Below the pieces are notes generated by a model, which saw only the letters and a list, made by a program, of their open reading frames with translations, was not told the origin of the DNA and ran no database searches. A DNA stretch of 7,412 bases, from positions 1 through 7,412 of the forward strand of contig JBFFZZ010000153.1 in the NCBI GenBank assembly GCA_041568335.1, given 5' to 3'. A program made the position numbers and the translations under genes. Each line of letters opens with the position of its first letter. The first letter of the stretch is position 1. Source of the stretch: WVWW01 sp041568335. Its GTDB lineage: Bacteria > Acidobacteriota > Polarisedimenticolia > Polarisedimenticolales > Polarisedimenticolaceae. This document shows positions 6,676 through 7,412 of this stretch, piece after piece.

Positions 6676-6679
6676 CCTC
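6676..6679 (-). promoter_or_regulatory. ribosome binding site that fixes a TTG start
   Basis: GAGG on the minus strand (6679-6676) stands 6 nt before the TTG at 6669. It lies inside the 19-bp gap after the di-heme gene's TAG stop. The site and ideal spacing favour this TTG. The next in-frame methionines, at residues 44 and 51, would remove the first transmembrane helix. Confidence 0.7.
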
Positions 6680-6688
6680 GCCGCGGGG

Positions 6689-7412
6689 CTAGTTCCCGCC
6701 GGGCGCCGCCTGGGTGCGGAGGCTTCGCAGGAACGTCACGAGCGCCTCGCGCTCGTCGTCGGCCAGCGCGGCGTAGGCGTCCCGCGATTCCTGGGCCTCG
6801 CTGCGACCCGGGTCGCCGGGTGGCGGCGGGTCGTCTTCTCCATGCCAGCGGATCGCCTCGTCCAGCGTGCCCGCCCGCGCGTCGTGCAGCCAGGGCCCGG
6901 TGCTCCCGACACCCCACAGCTCCGGCGTCAGCCAGGCCGTCGGCGCAACAACCGCCTTCTTGCCGTCGATCGTGAGCGGCGTCAGGTTGGCGGTGAGGGG
7001 GTGCTGCGGTCCGGGCGGGTCGGCCAGCCGGCGGCCCATGTGATGACGCTTCAGATCCCCGTACGACCGCACGATCGCGCCGCCATCGGGATGCGGCTCG
7101 AGCCGCGGCTCCTGGGTGTCGGCCAGCAGGTCGAAGCGCACCGGTCGCGCCGGATCGTAGTTCTCGTCTTTGCCCGCCAGCCGCTGGTTGTAGTAATGGC
7201 CGTTGCCGCGATTCGTCGGTTCCTCGAAGACCGTGTTCTCGAGGTGTAGCTCGGGGACGTGGCAATCGGCGCACCCCACGGACAGGAACGCGCTGCGCCC
7301 ACGCTCGATGGTCGCGGCGATTGAATCGCCGACGGGCGCGACCAACCCCAGCTCGGCGAGCCGGTCGACCGACTCGGGGGTCTCCTGCGATGCGCCGTAG
7401 ACGGTCATCGCC
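6689..7412 (-). CDS. di-heme oxidoreductase / putative peroxidase (DHOR, DUF1111 family), C-terminal half
   Basis: Counted from the ATG at 7408, 239 residues are visible. A c-type heme site C46-A-D-C49-H50 sits in the context FLSVGCADCH. It is followed by the family's YGDLKRHHMGRRLAD stretch (116-130; M124 is a possible axial ligand) and by a C-terminal block with LWGVGSTGPWLHDARAGTL (164-182), EAIRWHG and ESRDAYAAL. These match the second heme domain of DHOR/DUF1111 proteins, which are periplasmic, cytochrome-c-peroxidase-like and roughly twice this length. The first heme and the signal peptide should lie beyond the right edge. The frame is open to the last base and the ATG at 7408 is probably internal. 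The gene is 19 bp upstream of the 4Fe-4S/cNMP gene on the same strand, so the two are probably co-transcribed. Substrate is unknown; peroxidase activity is only presumed for this family. Confidence 0.92.
   Translation of the reverse strand, partial: AMTVYGASQETPESVDRLAELGLVAPVGDSIAATIERGRSAFLSVGCADCHVPELHLENTVFEEPTNRGNGHYYNQRLAGKDENYDPARPVRFDLLADTQEPRLEPHPDGGAIVRSYGDLKRHHMGRRLADPPGPQHPLTANLTPLTIDGKKAVVAPTAWLTPELWGVGSTGPWLHDARAGTLDEAIRWHGEDDPPPPGDPGRSEAQESRDAYAALADDEREALVTFLRSLRTQAAPGGN

Noticed and set aside
4204..6975. 923-codon plus-strand open frame antisense to the cNMP fusion gene
   Set aside because: It lies opposite a gene with clear motifs and runs into the next gene. Its translation is rich in R, P, H, D and Q with no membrane pattern or family motif. 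Such long antisense frames are expected where G/C fills third codon positions.
1..7412. Sigma-54 -24/-12 promoter elements as targets of the activator
   Set aside because: Visual scans of TGGCA-like sites (for example near 727, 1445 and 3243) lacked a GC at the correct spacing or lay deep inside genes. A weight-matrix scan would settle this.
1..7412. Defence system, CRISPR array, mobile element or biosynthetic cluster
   Set aside because: There are no direct-repeat arrays, transposase or integrase motifs, target-site duplications, or nuclease or toxin signatures. All five genes fit redox, membrane or regulatory roles.

Overview
The window is G+C-rich bacterial DNA (roughly two-thirds G+C by eye) with five tightly spaced protein genes. 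I see no RNA gene, insertion sequence, CRISPR array or attachment site. A PAS/sigma-54 activator, a di-heme peroxidase-like protein, an LVIVD-repeat protein and a multi-domain signalling fusion together suggest a Gram-negative environmental lineage, for example Myxococcota, Binatota, Acidobacteriota or Gemmatimonadota. The sequence alone does not decide which.

Layout: (1) 1-1548 (+) is the 3' part of a secreted LVIVD-repeat beta-propeller gene; its 5' end lies left of the window. (2) 1549-1766 is a convergent intergenic stretch with a short GC-rich hairpin. (3) 1767-3188 (-) encodes a PAS-AAA+-Fis sigma-54 enhancer-binding protein. (4) 3189-3293 is a divergent promoter region with a perfect TATAAT facing the activator, so close to its ATG that the transcript may be leaderless. 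(5) 3294-4145 (+) encodes a bestrophin-like membrane protein. (6) 4146-4179 is a 34-bp convergent gap. (7) 4180-6669 (-) encodes an 829-residue fusion: an eight-helix NapH-like 4Fe-4S membrane module, a duplicated helical unit, HEAT-like helices and a C-terminal cyclic-nucleotide-binding domain. It starts at a TTG preceded by a good GAGG ribosome binding site. (8) 6689-7412 (-) is the 3' half of a di-heme oxidoreductase (DHOR/DUF1111) gene, 19 bp upstream of the fusion gene and almost certainly co-transcribed with it.

The most interesting object is the fusion protein. It predicts that a membrane iron-sulfur electron-transfer module is coupled on the cytoplasmic side to a cNMP-type sensor with no DNA-binding domain, and it is paired with a periplasmic c-type heme enzyme. 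A reasonable but unproven picture is a ligand-gated electron conduit linking the cytoplasm or quinone pool to periplasmic heme chemistry. The sigma-54 activator and the bestrophin-like channel share a divergent control region and may form a separate regulator/target pair. Nothing in the sequence ties the two halves of the window into one system.
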